Below, piece by piece: positions 44,330-53,796 of a DNA stretch of 60,948 bases. Each line of letters opens with the position of its first letter. Position 1 is the stretch's first letter. Position numbers and translations under genes: made by a program. Source of the stretch: an uncultured Collinsella sp. (GTDB lineage Bacteria; Actinomycetota; Coriobacteriia; Coriobacteriales; Coriobacteriaceae); assembly GCA_934668345.1 (NCBI GenBank), contig CAKUNE010000005.1:1-60948 (forward strand), written 5' to 3'. Under the pieces are notes generated by a model, which had not been told where the DNA came from, did no database searches, and saw only the letters and a list, made by a program, of their open reading frames with translations.

Positions 44330-45493
44330 CTACAGGGTTTCGATGAAGGCGGCGATGCGGGTCTCGATCTGACCCATGTCGCCGTTGCTGTAGTCGGTCT
44401 CGATCTTCATATACGGAATACCCGCACCCTCGACAGCCTCCTGCATGCGCGCACTCTCCACGTTAAAGGTGTGGCACGCCTGGAGCACGCTCTCCACTAC
44501 GCCATCGACGTGATACTTCTCGCACATGGCCAGCGTGTTTTCCATACGACCGTCGTTGGGCGTCATGACCGAGCAGTTGATGTCCAGGTATCGGTCGGCG
44601 ATGGCGCGCAGGATGTCGGGAGCCTCCGGGTCGATCATCATGGCCGCCGTGCGCTCGCCCGAGCAGTCGTCCATGCACACGACCACACCACCGTTGGACT
44701 CGATAGTACGGCCGATCTTGTTGATCACGCCGCCCACCGGGCAGCCGGTGATCAGAATGCGCTTGGCGTCCGCCGCAACCGGGCGCTCGCCCGCGTCGTA
44801 GGCCTCACGCAGCTTGGCAACCTTTTGCTCCAGCTGCTGCGTATAGGCCTCGATATCAAAGCTGAACGTACCGGCAAACATGGTGCTCATCAGGTCGACG
44901 CCGCTCATGGCCGCCGGCTGGTTGGCCTGCAGCGCAAACATCTCGAGCTGGGCCGCACGCAAGCGGTTGCGACGACGGACGGCAGCGCGCAGGTCATCGT
45001 CGGTAATCGTGATGCCGTAGAAGTCCTCGAGCTCCTCCTTGAGCAGGCGGCACTCCTCGTACCAGCCTTCACGCTCGTAGGCACGATCGCGACCCTGCGG
45101 AAGATGCAGAATGTGCGTGCGCTTGAGCTCGTTGAGTAGCTCGTACATCTTCTTCTTGCCGTCGCAGGTAGTCTCGCCGATGATCATGTCGCTAAAGTAC
45201 GTAAACGGGCACTTTTGCGAATAGGCAAACCCGTACGTCGACTTGATGAGCGGACACAGATTTGCCGGCAGCACCTTCTCGGCCTCGGGAATCACCTCAT
45301 CGGACGTACCGCACAGAGCCACGCTCGAGGCGCCCGCGGCATCGATAATCTCGAGCGGCGTATAGCTGCACAAAAAGCCGACCAGGCGATTACCCGCCTG
45401 CTTATAATCCTTGACGCGAATAAACGCCGCCTTGCGCTGCTCGTTGAACTCCTCAAACGTGCGCGGCAACGGCTGTTCCTCGATATCGGCCAT
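44330..45493 (-). CDS. Double-cubane-cluster/2-hydroxyacyl-CoA dehydratase D-type protein 1
   Basis: The protein is 387 residues, HgdB/YjiM-like. The cysteine pattern is that of double-cubane-cluster proteins: [11 protein letters not shown] (~residue 41), [12 protein letters not shown] (~residue 85), [15 protein letters not shown] (~residue 117) and later cysteines in ITGCPVGG and VCMDDCSGE. Such proteins hold an [8Fe-9S] cluster and, once activated by an ATPase, reduce small unreactive substrates at low potential. The activator follows at 43515-44279. The substrate is unknown. The ATG at 45493 has GAGGGG upstream. Confidence 0.88.
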   Translation of the reverse strand: MADIEEQPLPRTFEEFNEQRKAAFIRVKDYKQAGNRLVGFLCSYTPLEIIDAAGASSVALCGTSDEVIPEAEKVLPANLCPLIKSTYGFAYSQKCPFTYFSDMIIGETTCDGKKKMYELLNELKRTHILHLPQGRDRAYEREGWYEECRLLKEELEDFYGITITDDDLRAAVRRRNRLRAAQLEMFALQANQPAAMSGVDLMSTMFAGTFSFDIEAYTQQLEQKVAKLREAYDAGERPVAADAKRILITGCPVGGVINKIGRTIESNGGVVVCMDDCSGERTAAMMIDPEAPDILRAIADRYLDINCSVMTPNDGRMENTLAMCEKYHVDGVVESVLQACHTFNVESARMQEAVEGAGIPYMKIETDYSNGDMGQIETRIAAFIETL

Positions 45494-45569
45494 AGTAGTT
45501 CCCCTCTCTTGCACCGATATATCGACAATTAAACAACAAACCCACGCCATACCCAAAAGGAAGCATCCT

Positions 45570-46355
45570 CTAGGGAATGGCGTCGATAAGCTCCTGCGTA
45601 TACGGATCGCTCGGGTGCGCGATCACGTCCTCGGCCGCGCCTTCCTCGACAAGACGACCGCGGTAGAGCACGCCAATCCGGTCGGACATATGCCGAACCA
45701 CACGCATATCATGCGTGATAAACAGCAGCGCCACGCCCGTCGTGCGCTGCAGGTCGCGAAGCAAGTTGAGCACTTGGGCCTGCACGGACACGTCAAGCGC
45801 CGAGACCGGCTCGTCGCATACCACAAGGCGCGGCTCGCAAATAAGCGCCCGTGCCAGATTGAGTCGCTGACGCTGTCCCCCCGAAAGGTCATGCGGATAG
45901 CGGTCATAATGCTCTGCCAGAAGACCGACCGAGGCCAGGGCCGAGAGCGCGCGCCCATGGCGCTCATCCGCATCGCGCACGCCGGCGATAATCAGCGGCT
46001 CCTCCAAAATGCGGCCGACACGGTTTCGCGGGTCAAAGGCCGTAGAGCTATCCTGGAATACCAGCTGGATCTCGCGGCGAAACGGCTTGCGTTCGCACTC
46101 CGACATCGTGGCGAGGTCGTGCCCGCGATAGACAATCGAGCCGGAATCCGCACGCTCGAGACCACAGATCAGGCGTCCAGTCGTCGACTTGCCCGATCCG
46201 GATTCGCCAACCAGGCCATAGACCTCGCCCGGCGCGATCTCAAACGACAGATCGTCCACGGCGGTAAAGACCTGACGCTTAAAACCTGAGCCTGGCATGG
46301 GATACGTTTTAGTCAGATGTGAGACCCTAAGCAGGGCTTCGCTATCAACAGCCAT
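45570..46355 (-). CDS. Peptide-type ABC transporter ATPase, OppF/DppF-like
   Basis: The 261-residue ATPase has Walker A GESGSGKS (~residue 48), signature LSGGQRQR, Walker B LVVCDEP and the H-loop ITHD. It is the last gene of the transporter set. The start at 46355 has AAAGGGGAG upstream and overlaps the OppD-like gene by 11 bp. Confidence 0.92.
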   Translation of the reverse strand: MAVDSEALLRVSHLTKTYPMPGSGFKRQVFTAVDDLSFEIAPGEVYGLVGESGSGKSTTGRLICGLERADSGSIVYRGHDLATMSECERKPFRREIQLVFQDSSTAFDPRNRVGRILEEPLIIAGVRDADERHGRALSALASVGLLAEHYDRYPHDLSGGQRQRLNLARALICEPRLVVCDEPVSALDVSVQAQVLNLLRDLQRTTGVALLFITHDMRVVRHMSDRIGVLYRGRLVEEGAAEDVIAHPSDPYTQELIDAIP

Positions 46356-47340
46356 GGCACTCCCCTTTCTCGACAAGCCAGCATTTAGACCGGTCGCACG
46401 CATTCACGGCAAACAGCGGAGGCTCCTGCGCGCGGCAACGCTCGTCCGCCCGGGCGCAACGAGGCGCAAAGCGGCATCCACAGGGTATTGCCGTAAGCGG
46501 CGGCACCGTGCCCGGAATATCCGCCAGCGTGTAAACTCGCTCGCCTTCGAGCGGCGGAATGCTCGCGATGAGCCCCTGGGCATACGGGTGGCTCGGGCGC
46601 TCCATAAGGCCGCAGGCGTCGATCTCTTCTACGATTTGGCCCAGATACATGACGTGCACGCGCGAGCAGATGCTCGTGACGACACCCAAATCATGGCTGA
46701 TAAAAAGCACCGCCATGCCCTCGGAACTGTTGAGGTCGCGCAGAAGATCCAAAATCTGTTTTTGAGTCGTCGTGTCGAGTGCCGTGGTGGGCTCATCGGC
46801 AATCAGCAGTCGCGGATGACCGGCAAGCGCCATGGCAATCATCACGCGCTGGCGCATACCGCCGCTAAAATCGCTCGGATACATGTCGAAGCGGGCCGCG
46901 GCATCTCGAATTCCCACACGCTCCAACAGCGATAGAGCCTCGTTGCGGGCTTCGCGTCGGCTCACCTTACGGTGGGCCCGCACGGCCTCGACGACCTGGG
47001 CCCCGACCGTCATGACGGGGTTAAGCGAGCTCAAAGGGTCCTGGAAAATCATGGCGATGTCGCAGCCGCGCACCTCGCGCATGCGCTTGAGCGGGCGCGC
47101 CAGCAGATCATCGCCATCAAACACAATCTGGCCCTCATAGGCCATCTTCTGTTCATGCTCCAATAGGCGCATGACACTCTGGGCAAACACCGACTTACCG
47201 CAGCCGGACTCGCCGACAACACCAACGATCTCGCCGGCATCGATATGTAAGTTGAGTTTGTTGACGGCTTCCAGTGCGTTGCCATCGCGGCCCACAAACG
47301 AGATGCAGAGGTCGCGCACGTCCAAAAGATGTTCGCTCAT
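46345..47340 (-). CDS. Peptide-type ABC transporter ATPase, OppD/DppD-like
   Basis: The 331-residue ATPase has Walker A GESGCGKS (~residue 42), signature SGGMRQR and Walker B LLIADEP. The C-terminal oligopeptide/dipeptide domain has the cysteine-rich CGCRFAPRCARADERC, which may bind an Fe-S cluster as in OppD/DppD. It starts 3 bp after the OppC-like gene ends. Confidence 0.93.
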   Translation of the reverse strand: MSEHLLDVRDLCISFVGRDGNALEAVNKLNLHIDAGEIVGVVGESGCGKSVFAQSVMRLLEHEQKMAYEGQIVFDGDDLLARPLKRMREVRGCDIAMIFQDPLSSLNPVMTVGAQVVEAVRAHRKVSRREARNEALSLLERVGIRDAAARFDMYPSDFSGGMRQRVMIAMALAGHPRLLIADEPTTALDTTTQKQILDLLRDLNSSEGMAVLFISHDLGVVTSICSRVHVMYLGQIVEEIDACGLMERPSHPYAQGLIASIPPLEGERVYTLADIPGTVPPLTAIPCGCRFAPRCARADERCRAQEPPLFAVNACDRSKCWLVEKGECHGC

Positions 47341-47343
47341 GGG

Positions 47344-48174
47344 CTAGTCCTCCTTGGTCTTGGGGTCGAGGGCGTCGCGCAGGCCGTCGCCGGCCAGATT
47401 GAGCGAAAGCACGCTCGCGATGATGGCCGCTGCCGGGAAGAAGATCATCCACCAGGCTTTGCGCATCACGTTCTTGCCCGCCTGCAGGATGTTTCCCCAG
47501 CTGGCGTCGGGCGCCTTGATACCCAGGCCCAGAAACGAGAGGGCGGCCTCCGAGAGCACGGCCTCGGCAAAGACGAAGGTCGCCTGCACCAGGAAGGGTG
47601 CCATAACGTTGGGCACGATATGCAGCCACACGATGCGCGCGGTCGAGGCGCCCTGCACGCGCAGGGCCTCCACAAAGGGCTCCTCCTTGACCACCATCGC
47701 ACGCGAGCGCACGATGCGCGCCATGCTGGGCGTATAGACGATGGAGAGCGCGATGATGACGTTCCAGACCGAGGCGCCCATCATGGCCATGAGTGCGATA
47801 GCCAAAAGCACGCCCGGAATGGACATAAGGCCGTCGCAGATGCGCATGAGAATATGATCGAGCCTCTCGTTGTAGCACGCATAGGCGCCGATCACCAAGC
47901 CGAGCGCACTCGTCGCAAGCGTGACGGCAATGCCGACGCCAAGCGACACGCGCGCGCCCGCGATGACGCGGGCAAGTAGGTCGCGGCCAAAGTCATCGCA
48001 GCCAAAGGGATGCGCGGGCGAAGGTGCCGAAAGTCGCAACGTCATCTCCTGCGCATTGGGATTAACCGTCCACACCAGCGGACCGACGAGCGCGATCAGC
48101 GCAATCGCCAGGAAAATGCAGCCGCCGACCACAAACCCCTTGTTGGCAAGAGCCTTCTTAAAGTTTGTCATCAT
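47344..48174 (-). CDS. Peptide-type ABC transporter permease, OppC/DppC-like
   Basis: The product is a 276-residue permease with about six helices. The N-terminal segment FKKALANKGFVVGG precedes helix 1, and HPFGCDDFGRDLLARVIAGARVSL is the typical DppC loop. The EAA loop is VEALRVQGASTARIVWLHIVPN (~residue 170). The first of two adjacent ATGs overlaps the stop of the OppB-like gene by 4 bp. Confidence 0.92.
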   Translation of the reverse strand: MMTNFKKALANKGFVVGGCIFLAIALIALVGPLVWTVNPNAQEMTLRLSAPSPAHPFGCDDFGRDLLARVIAGARVSLGVGIAVTLATSALGLVIGAYACYNERLDHILMRICDGLMSIPGVLLAIALMAMMGASVWNVIIALSIVYTPSMARIVRSRAMVVKEEPFVEALRVQGASTARIVWLHIVPNVMAPFLVQATFVFAEAVLSEAALSFLGLGIKAPDASWGNILQAGKNVMRKAWWMIFFPAAAIIASVLSLNLAGDGLRDALDPKTKED

Positions 48175-49124
48175 GCATCGCCCCATTTGCGAGCGCGCGG
48201 GTCAAAAGCGCCGTAGGCAAGGTCGACAGCCAGATTGATCACCGAGTTCAACAAGGCGATGACCAGCAGCACGCCCTGAATCACCGGATAGTCGCGACGC
48301 TCGATAGAGCTCGTGACCAGCTGGCCCAAACCGGGGATGTTAAAAATGGCCTCAGTCACCACGGCACCCGTAATCAGGGTGCCAAAAGAATAGCCGACCG
48401 AGGTGAGAATCGGCAGCGCTGCGTTGCGCAGGGCATGGGACAGCACCACGCGAACCTCGGAGACGCCCTTGGCGCGCGCCGTCTTGACGCAGTCGAGCTG
48501 CATGGCCTCGATCACGCTCGCACGCGTCATGCGCATGAGCAGAGCGGCCTGAACGCATCCAAGCGATATAGCCGGCAACGCAAGATAGCGTAAATGGCTG
48601 AACCAGCCCTTCGATAGCGGCGCATAGCCGGCCACCGGGAGCACACGCAACGTGACGGCAAACAGCCACATAAGCATGAGAGCCATCAAGAAGCCGGGTA
48701 TCGCCACGCCCAAAAGAGCAACGACACGCAAGACCGCGTCGGTGCGCGACCCATGTTTGAGGGCAGCGACGACGCCGCAGGGCAGTGCAATCAACAGCGC
48801 GATAAGCTGTGCCAGAAGCGCGAGCGATAGCGTGGGGCCAAAGTGCTCGGCGATCGCCTGCGTGACGGGCTGGCGCATAAAATACGAATCGCCCAGGTCG
48901 CCGGTAAGCGCGCCGCCCATCCACTCAACGTAGCGCTGCGGCAGCGGCTCGTTGAGTCCCAGGCTATCGTTGACGCGCTCGATCTGGTCGGCCGAAGCCT
49001 CCATGCCGAGCATCGAAGAGGCCGGGTCACCCGGTGTGAGATAGATAATCAAAAACACGACAACCGAGATGATGAGCATCACCGGAACCATCGCGCCTAT
49101 ACGTTTGAGCGTGTACTTCAACAT
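48171..49124 (-). CDS. Peptide-type ABC transporter permease, OppB/DppB-like
   Basis: The product is a 317-residue permease. The N-terminal helix region MLKYTLKRIGAMVPVMLI and the loop YLTPGDPASSML are typical of DppB. The EAA-type loop QLDCVKTARAKGVSEVRVVLSHALRN is near residue 215. It lies 88 bp after the binding-protein gene, with a hairpin between. Confidence 0.92.
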   Translation of the reverse strand: MLKYTLKRIGAMVPVMLIISVVVFLIIYLTPGDPASSMLGMEASADQIERVNDSLGLNEPLPQRYVEWMGGALTGDLGDSYFMRQPVTQAIAEHFGPTLSLALLAQLIALLIALPCGVVAALKHGSRTDAVLRVVALLGVAIPGFLMALMLMWLFAVTLRVLPVAGYAPLSKGWFSHLRYLALPAISLGCVQAALLMRMTRASVIEAMQLDCVKTARAKGVSEVRVVLSHALRNAALPILTSVGYSFGTLITGAVVTEAIFNIPGLGQLVTSSIERRDYPVIQGVLLVIALLNSVINLAVDLAYGAFDPRARKWGDA

Positions 49125-49163
49125 GCGAGGCGTCTATTTCCCCTCTGAACGTGGACAGGGCGC

Positions 49164-49197
49164 GGCGGCCACAGGGGACCAGACCCCTCCAGCCGCC
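49164..49197 (-). terminator. Intercistronic hairpin after the binding-protein gene
   Basis: GGCGGC/GCCGCC with an inner AGGGG/CCCCT stem lies between the binding protein and the permease. No T-run follows. Such hairpins usually stabilise the binding-protein mRNA and reduce downstream expression. Confidence 0.6.
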
Positions 49198-49212
49198 ACG
49201 CCATCTATTGCA

Positions 49213-50823
49213 TTACTCCGGACGCTTGGCGTTCCAGATGATGGCTCCGTCGAGCAGCTCAAAGCCCTCGACATCGGCCTGCGTGCCGGTTATGGCAACG
49301 TAATGGCACAGCGGCTCGACAACCGCGATCTCGTACAGACGCTCCTGGCACTCGGCCCACTTTTTGGTTGCGGCCTTCTGGTCCTCGGCCGTGCGGGTCT
49401 CACCGACCAGCGTAAGCGCCTTCTCGTCCGAAAGACCATAGAAGCCCTTGGAGACGGAAAGCGACTGCGCCGGAATCGGCTTGTAGTTCGTAGATGCCAC
49501 AAACAGGTCCCACTGATCGGTCTTGTTGGAGCGGATATCCATAAAGGTCGCGAACTCATAGCTCTCGACTTCGGCGGTAAAGCCGGCCTTCTCGAGCTGT
49601 TCCTGCAGCGCGACAGTCGCGTTGTACATATCCTTGTAGTCGGGCGTGGTGAGCAGCCTCACCGTCTCACCGGCATAGGAGGTCTTGGCCAGGGCTTTCT
49701 TGGCCGCCTTGGGGTCGGCCTGGTTAAAGTATTTTTTGCCGGCATCGGTCGCCCACTGGTCGTTTTCGGGGTTGCCCAGGTTGGGATCGATCGTAAAGAG
49801 CTCTTCCTCGCCATAGGCAGCCAGAGCGGCAGCCTCGCAGTCGATCGCCATAAAAGCGCACTTGCGGATAGCCTCGTCGGCAAAAATGCCTTCGTTCATG
49901 TTAAAGAACGCGGTGAGGACACCCGCGGTATGCGTATACAGCTTCACGTCATCGTTGCCATCGAAGTCATGGAAATTCTCGGTGGGAATCTCGCCGGCGA
50001 TATCGTATTCGCCGGTCTCGAAACCGCTCACGCGCGTGGAGCCCTCCGTGACAAACTGATAGAAAATATCCTTCGTAGGTGCGGAGACCTTGCCGGTGTA
50101 GCCCGACGCCTTGCCCTCAGCAGCCTGATAATCGTCGTTACGGGTCAGATGGATGTACTGATCCTGCTTCCACTCCACAAACTTATAGGCACCGGTACCG
50201 ATATAGTCGGCGATGCCCGTGTCGCCCGCGGCGTCGATAACCTCGGAGGGAACGATCGCGGGATATTGGGAGTGGTTACCCAGAATCGTAAGGAAATCCG
50301 TGGCGGGCGCAGTAAGCGTGCAGGTCACCTCGTGGTCGCCCGACGCAGCAAACTGGGCATCGGGAAGCAGACTTGCCGCACGGTCGTTGACTTTAAGCCA
50401 GCGGTTCATCGAGGCGACAACGTCGTCGGGGCCAAGCTCCTTACCGTTGTGGAACACGATGCCTTCGCGCAGCTCGATGGTATAGACCAGTCCGTCGTCG
50501 GAGACCTTGTAACTCTTGGCGAGAACGGGCTGGGGCTCGTACTTGGAGTCGAGGCCAAAAAGCGGCTCCATGATATTGCAGGCAATATCCACGGTCACAA
50601 GCGACGACGTGGTGTGCGGATCGAGACCGTCCGGGCTCGCCGGGAGCGCGATCTGCAGCTCGTCGCGATACTCCTCATCCTGGCCGGAGGCAGCGGCGCT
50701 ACCGCTCTCGGAGCCCGAACCGCCGCAGCCGGTGAGGCCGAGGCCCGCCATGACGCACAGGGCAGCGGAGCCGGTCAGAAAACCGCGACGGGAAACGCCC
50801 GCCTTGAAAAGGTCGTTGTTCAT
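49213..50823 (-). CDS. Family 5 solute-binding lipoprotein (peptide/nickel type)
   Basis: The product is a 536-residue extracellular substrate-binding protein. Its signal (SRRGFLTGSAAL, residues 11-22) has twin arginines and ends in the lipobox LTGC (C33), so a lipid-anchored, possibly Tat-exported, protein is expected. The family motif is present as GLDPHTTSSLVTVDIACNIMEPL. Family 5 members bind peptides, nickel chelates or opines, and the ligand cannot be told from sequence here. The start at 50823 has GAAAGGA upstream. The gene is 185 bp after the second double-cubane-cluster gene. Confidence 0.9.
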   Translation of the reverse strand: MNNDLFKAGVSRRGFLTGSAALCVMAGLGLTGCGGSGSESGSAAASGQDEEYRDELQIALPASPDGLDPHTTSSLVTVDIACNIMEPLFGLDSKYEPQPVLAKSYKVSDDGLVYTIELREGIVFHNGKELGPDDVVASMNRWLKVNDRAASLLPDAQFAASGDHEVTCTLTAPATDFLTILGNHSQYPAIVPSEVIDAAGDTGIADYIGTGAYKFVEWKQDQYIHLTRNDDYQAAEGKASGYTGKVSAPTKDIFYQFVTEGSTRVSGFETGEYDIAGEIPTENFHDFDGNDDVKLYTHTAGVLTAFFNMNEGIFADEAIRKCAFMAIDCEAAALAAYGEEELFTIDPNLGNPENDQWATDAGKKYFNQADPKAAKKALAKTSYAGETVRLLTTPDYKDMYNATVALQEQLEKAGFTAEVESYEFATFMDIRSNKTDQWDLFVASTNYKPIPAQSLSVSKGFYGLSDEKALTLVGETRTAEDQKAATKKWAECQERLYEIAVVEPLCHYVAITGTQADVEGFELLDGAIIWNAKRPE

Positions 50824-51007
50824 TGAGTTCCTTTCGTGTCTGAACAAACGGACAGAATCTGCCGGGACGGCGGAAATCCCCGCCCTGGCAGCTATGCGAA
50901 GCTGATCGGCGCCCTGCGGTGCATCCGGACATCGACCTGCACAGCAACAAAGAAATCCCTATCGCGTGGATAGGAACACCCGGAGGCACCGCTTAGCGCA
51001 GGTGCGG

Positions 51008-52291
51008 CTAAATCGTCTCGAGGAAGGCCTCGATGCGGGTCTGGAGTTGACCGGCATCCTCGCCGGCGTAGTCGGTCGTGATGTGCATAAACGGAATGCC
51101 TGCCTCCTCGGCGGCCTTCTCCACGGCAAACGACTCCATCTCGTAGAGCGTGCAGAACTGCAGAGCCACGTCGACGATGCCGTCGGCATGCAGGTCCTTG
51201 GCCATCTGGACAATGTCCTTCATACGCTGATCGTTGGGGGTAAAGACAGCGCAGTTGATCTTAAAGTAGCGCTCGGCGATGGCGTCGAGCATCTCGTCAA
51301 CCGTCTCGCCGGACTCGTCGACCAGGTCCTTGTAGTAGCGCGAGCCCGTGCAGGACTCCTCGCCCACCACAACGCCGCCGGCCTTCTCGATGAGGTTGAA
51401 CAGCTTCCAGTTGGGCACGGCCATGGGCGTGCCGGTGTACAGGATGCGCTTGGTCCCCTTGGGCGTCACGCCCTCTCCGGCCTCGACACGCTGCTCACAC
51501 TCGGCCGCCATATCGTTGATGGCTCCGGTCAGACGCGGCGTGTCGTCCATAAAGGCGGCCTGAACGGTCAGCAGGCTGTCGAGACCGCTAATGGGCGCTG
51601 GGTCGGCAGCGCGCGTGGCAGCGAGGCGCTGCAGGGCGCGACGCTTCTCATTGACGGCGCGGATGGCGGCCTTCAGACGCTCAGGCGTAAGCGTGACGCC
51701 GCATTCTTCCTCAATCTTGGCGGCGAGCTTCTTGACCTCGGCCTTCCAGGTCACGAGCGTCGACTCGTCGTGCACGTTGGGAATATCCATGACGTACATG
51801 TTCTTTTGCGTGGCAAAGAACTCGTAGGCCTTCTTCTTGCCATCGCAGGTGTTCTCGCCCACCACCAGGTCGCTCGACTCAATGTAGGGGCAGACCTCGC
51901 CCAGCTTAAAGCCGGCAAAGCTCTTGATAAGCGGACAGGTGTTGCGCGGCAGGTGCTCCTCGACCTTATCGGTTGCCCAATCGGCACCCGAGCACAGGCC
52001 CACGGGAATACCGTCACAGGCAAGTACGATCTCCTCGGGCACGCACACGCAGAACGAACCGACGATCTTGGTGGCCTCGCCGGCCTCCTTCTTGTCGAGC
52101 ATCTCCTTAATACGGCCGCTATGGATGTTGGTGGCCACAAAGTCCAGGTAGGACGTGGACTTGGGGCGATTGTTCTGCGTCAGGAACATATCGCCGTACA
52201 TCTGGCCCACGGCGCCCAACAGCATGTCGTGGTCGGCAAGATTCATGCCGAGGCTCTCCCACATCGGATGGAAATCAAATTCTTCAGCCAT
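51008..52291 (-). CDS. Double-cubane-cluster/2-hydroxyacyl-CoA dehydratase D-type protein 2
   Basis: This 427-residue homologue of the protein at 44330 has an extra ~50-residue N-terminal region. Conserved cluster-region cysteines include GSFCVCVPEEIV (~residue 80), NTCPLIKSFAGF (~residue 117) and GENTCDGKKKAYEF (~residue 145), plus a later EESCTGSRYY. No second activator is adjacent, so the ATPase at 43515 may serve both. The ATG at 52291 has AGAGGGG upstream. It is the first large gene of the transporter/selenium run. Confidence 0.88.
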   Translation of the reverse strand: MAEEFDFHPMWESLGMNLADHDMLLGAVGQMYGDMFLTQNNRPKSTSYLDFVATNIHSGRIKEMLDKKEAGEATKIVGSFCVCVPEEIVLACDGIPVGLCSGADWATDKVEEHLPRNTCPLIKSFAGFKLGEVCPYIESSDLVVGENTCDGKKKAYEFFATQKNMYVMDIPNVHDESTLVTWKAEVKKLAAKIEEECGVTLTPERLKAAIRAVNEKRRALQRLAATRAADPAPISGLDSLLTVQAAFMDDTPRLTGAINDMAAECEQRVEAGEGVTPKGTKRILYTGTPMAVPNWKLFNLIEKAGGVVVGEESCTGSRYYKDLVDESGETVDEMLDAIAERYFKINCAVFTPNDQRMKDIVQMAKDLHADGIVDVALQFCTLYEMESFAVEKAAEEAGIPFMHITTDYAGEDAGQLQTRIEAFLETI

Positions 52292-52450
52292 AACGGTTCC
52301 CCTCTCGAACCAAAAATGAATAGCTACGGTATTGCTGCACGGTGGGTGGCGAAAACCCAGCCGCGCCTAAACCCGGAATTTTGGGGAACCTGCTTTGCGG
52401 TCGATTATTTAGTTGTGCGTCGTCTCTCCCGGAGCCGTGAACATGCCTGC

Positions 52451-52519
52451 TCATATGCGACTCCGAGCCATATACAGGGCGCGCGCGGCAACGCGGCGAA
52501 TATATGTCGTCTGCGGCAT
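52451..52519 (-). CDS. Possible 22-residue leader peptide
   Basis: An ATG at 52519 with a strong AAAGGAGGG Shine-Dalgarno opens a 22-codon frame ending in TGA. The peptide is basic, with six arginines, and contains RRVAARAL. It lies 160 bp before the double-cubane-cluster gene 2. The remaining 430 bp (52292-52722) hold AT-rich promoter-like DNA near 52615-52640 and the modC terminator. It could be a regulatory leader, a small protein or chance. Confidence 0.4.
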   Translation of the reverse strand: MPQTTYIRRVAARALYMARSRI

Positions 52520-52671
52520 GTGCGCACCCTCCTTTACAAGTTGAGGTCAACTATATCAACGGTCATCGACCATGCGAACACCGTTGACATTCGTACGACA
52601 GCGTCGTGTGCCGTCGTTTAATAAATAATTATCTTGATTGATAAGAGTTTGTCATTCCTCATTCGGCGAAC

Positions 52672-52711
52672 GGCAAAAACAAGGCCGCCGAGGCTTATAT
52701 TCCCCGACGGC
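52672..52711 (-). terminator. Terminator of the modABC operon
   Basis: On the minus strand a 10-bp stem GCCGTCGGGG/CCTCGGCGGC (with G-U pairs) and an 8-nt loop is followed by CTTGTTTTTG, 12 bp after the modC stop. Confidence 0.85.
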
Positions 52712-52722
52712 ATTACCCGGCA

Positions 52723-53793
52723 CTATCGACAAACCAAATGGATCCTGCTGGCATCAAAATGCATGCGCAGCGTCTCGCCTGCTTGCGGCAGCTCGTCGAC
52801 AGGCATGCGCACTTTGTTGACCTTCCACTGCAGGCGCGTCGGCGCGTCGGCGCGCGGCACGTCCAGCAGCACCAGGCGCTCAAAACGTGAATCGCTCACG
52901 CGGGCCACATGCAGGTCGTAGCTGTTGCGACCCCGCTCAGCACGGTTGTCCACATGGAAGTAGCTCGCACGAATACCCAGGTACGCCACGTTATCGGGAA
53001 CCTCACGGCCCACGTTGAAGGTCATGCCCCAGTCGAGGGCCTCAACTTCTTCGTCGCCGATCTTGCGCGCGCGGCTCGTATTCTTGCAGCCCGTCAAGCG
53101 CAGCGCGGCCAACGTCTGCGGATGACGGACCACGTCCTCGACGGAGCCGATCTCCTCAACATGCCCGTTGTGCATCACGCAGATGCGCTCGCACAGACGG
53201 CACGCCTCGTCGATGTCGTGGCTCACGTAGAGCACGGTTCGGTTGCATACATCGAACAGATCGAGCATGTTTTGCTCAAGCGCGCTCTTGAGATACGCGT
53301 CGAGCGCGCTCATGGGCTCATCGAACATAAAGATGCCCGGATGCGCCGCCACCATGCGCGCAAGCGCCACGCGTTGCTGCTGACCGCCCGAGAGGCGCAC
53401 GGGGTAGCGGTCGGCAAAATCGGCCAGACCGAAAATGCCCAGATAACGCTCGGCGAGCTTTTTGCGCGCGGCGGCGTCACCTGCATCCTTAACACCGGCG
53501 CATACGTTATCGGCCACCGTCATGTTGGGAAACAGCTGATAGTTCTGGAACAGCAGGGCGCATTTTCGCTCCTGGGGCGACAGGTTGATACCCGCCGCCG
53601 AGTCAAAAAAGGTCACGCCGTTGACGACGATCTTGCCCTCGTCGGGTGTCTCCACGCCGGCAATGCAGCGCAACGTGCAGCTCTTGCCGCAACCCGAGGC
53701 GCCCAGCAGCGCCACACGCTCCTCGCCGGCATCGAGCTGAATGTCGAGGGTAAAGCCCGGATAGCGCTTTTTGATATCCAGAACGAGCGACAT
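52723..53793 (-). CDS. modC: Molybdate ABC transporter ATPase ModC
   Basis: The product is a 356-residue ATPase with Walker A GASGCGKS (residues ~31-38), signature LSGGQQQR, Walker B IFMFDEP and H-loop VSHD. The region after residue ~240 fits a MOP/TOBE-type regulatory domain that senses oxyanion. It starts 3 bp after modB ends. It powers molybdate import for the Mo enzymes FdhF and 4924-7041. The ATG at 53793 begins MSLVLDI. Confidence 0.92.
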   Translation of the reverse strand: MSLVLDIKKRYPGFTLDIQLDAGEERVALLGASGCGKSCTLRCIAGVETPDEGKIVVNGVTFFDSAAGINLSPQERKCALLFQNYQLFPNMTVADNVCAGVKDAGDAAARKKLAERYLGIFGLADFADRYPVRLSGGQQQRVALARMVAAHPGIFMFDEPMSALDAYLKSALEQNMLDLFDVCNRTVLYVSHDIDEACRLCERICVMHNGHVEEIGSVEDVVRHPQTLAALRLTGCKNTSRARKIGDEEVEALDWGMTFNVGREVPDNVAYLGIRASYFHVDNRAERGRNSYDLHVARVSDSRFERLVLLDVPRADAPTRLQWKVNKVRMPVDELPQAGETLRMHFDASRIHLVCR

Positions 53794-53796
53794 GGC

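Noticed and set aside
52520..52722. Molybdenum-cofactor riboswitch
   Set aside because: Some GC-rich pairs exist but I could not fit the known consensus, so it is not claimed.
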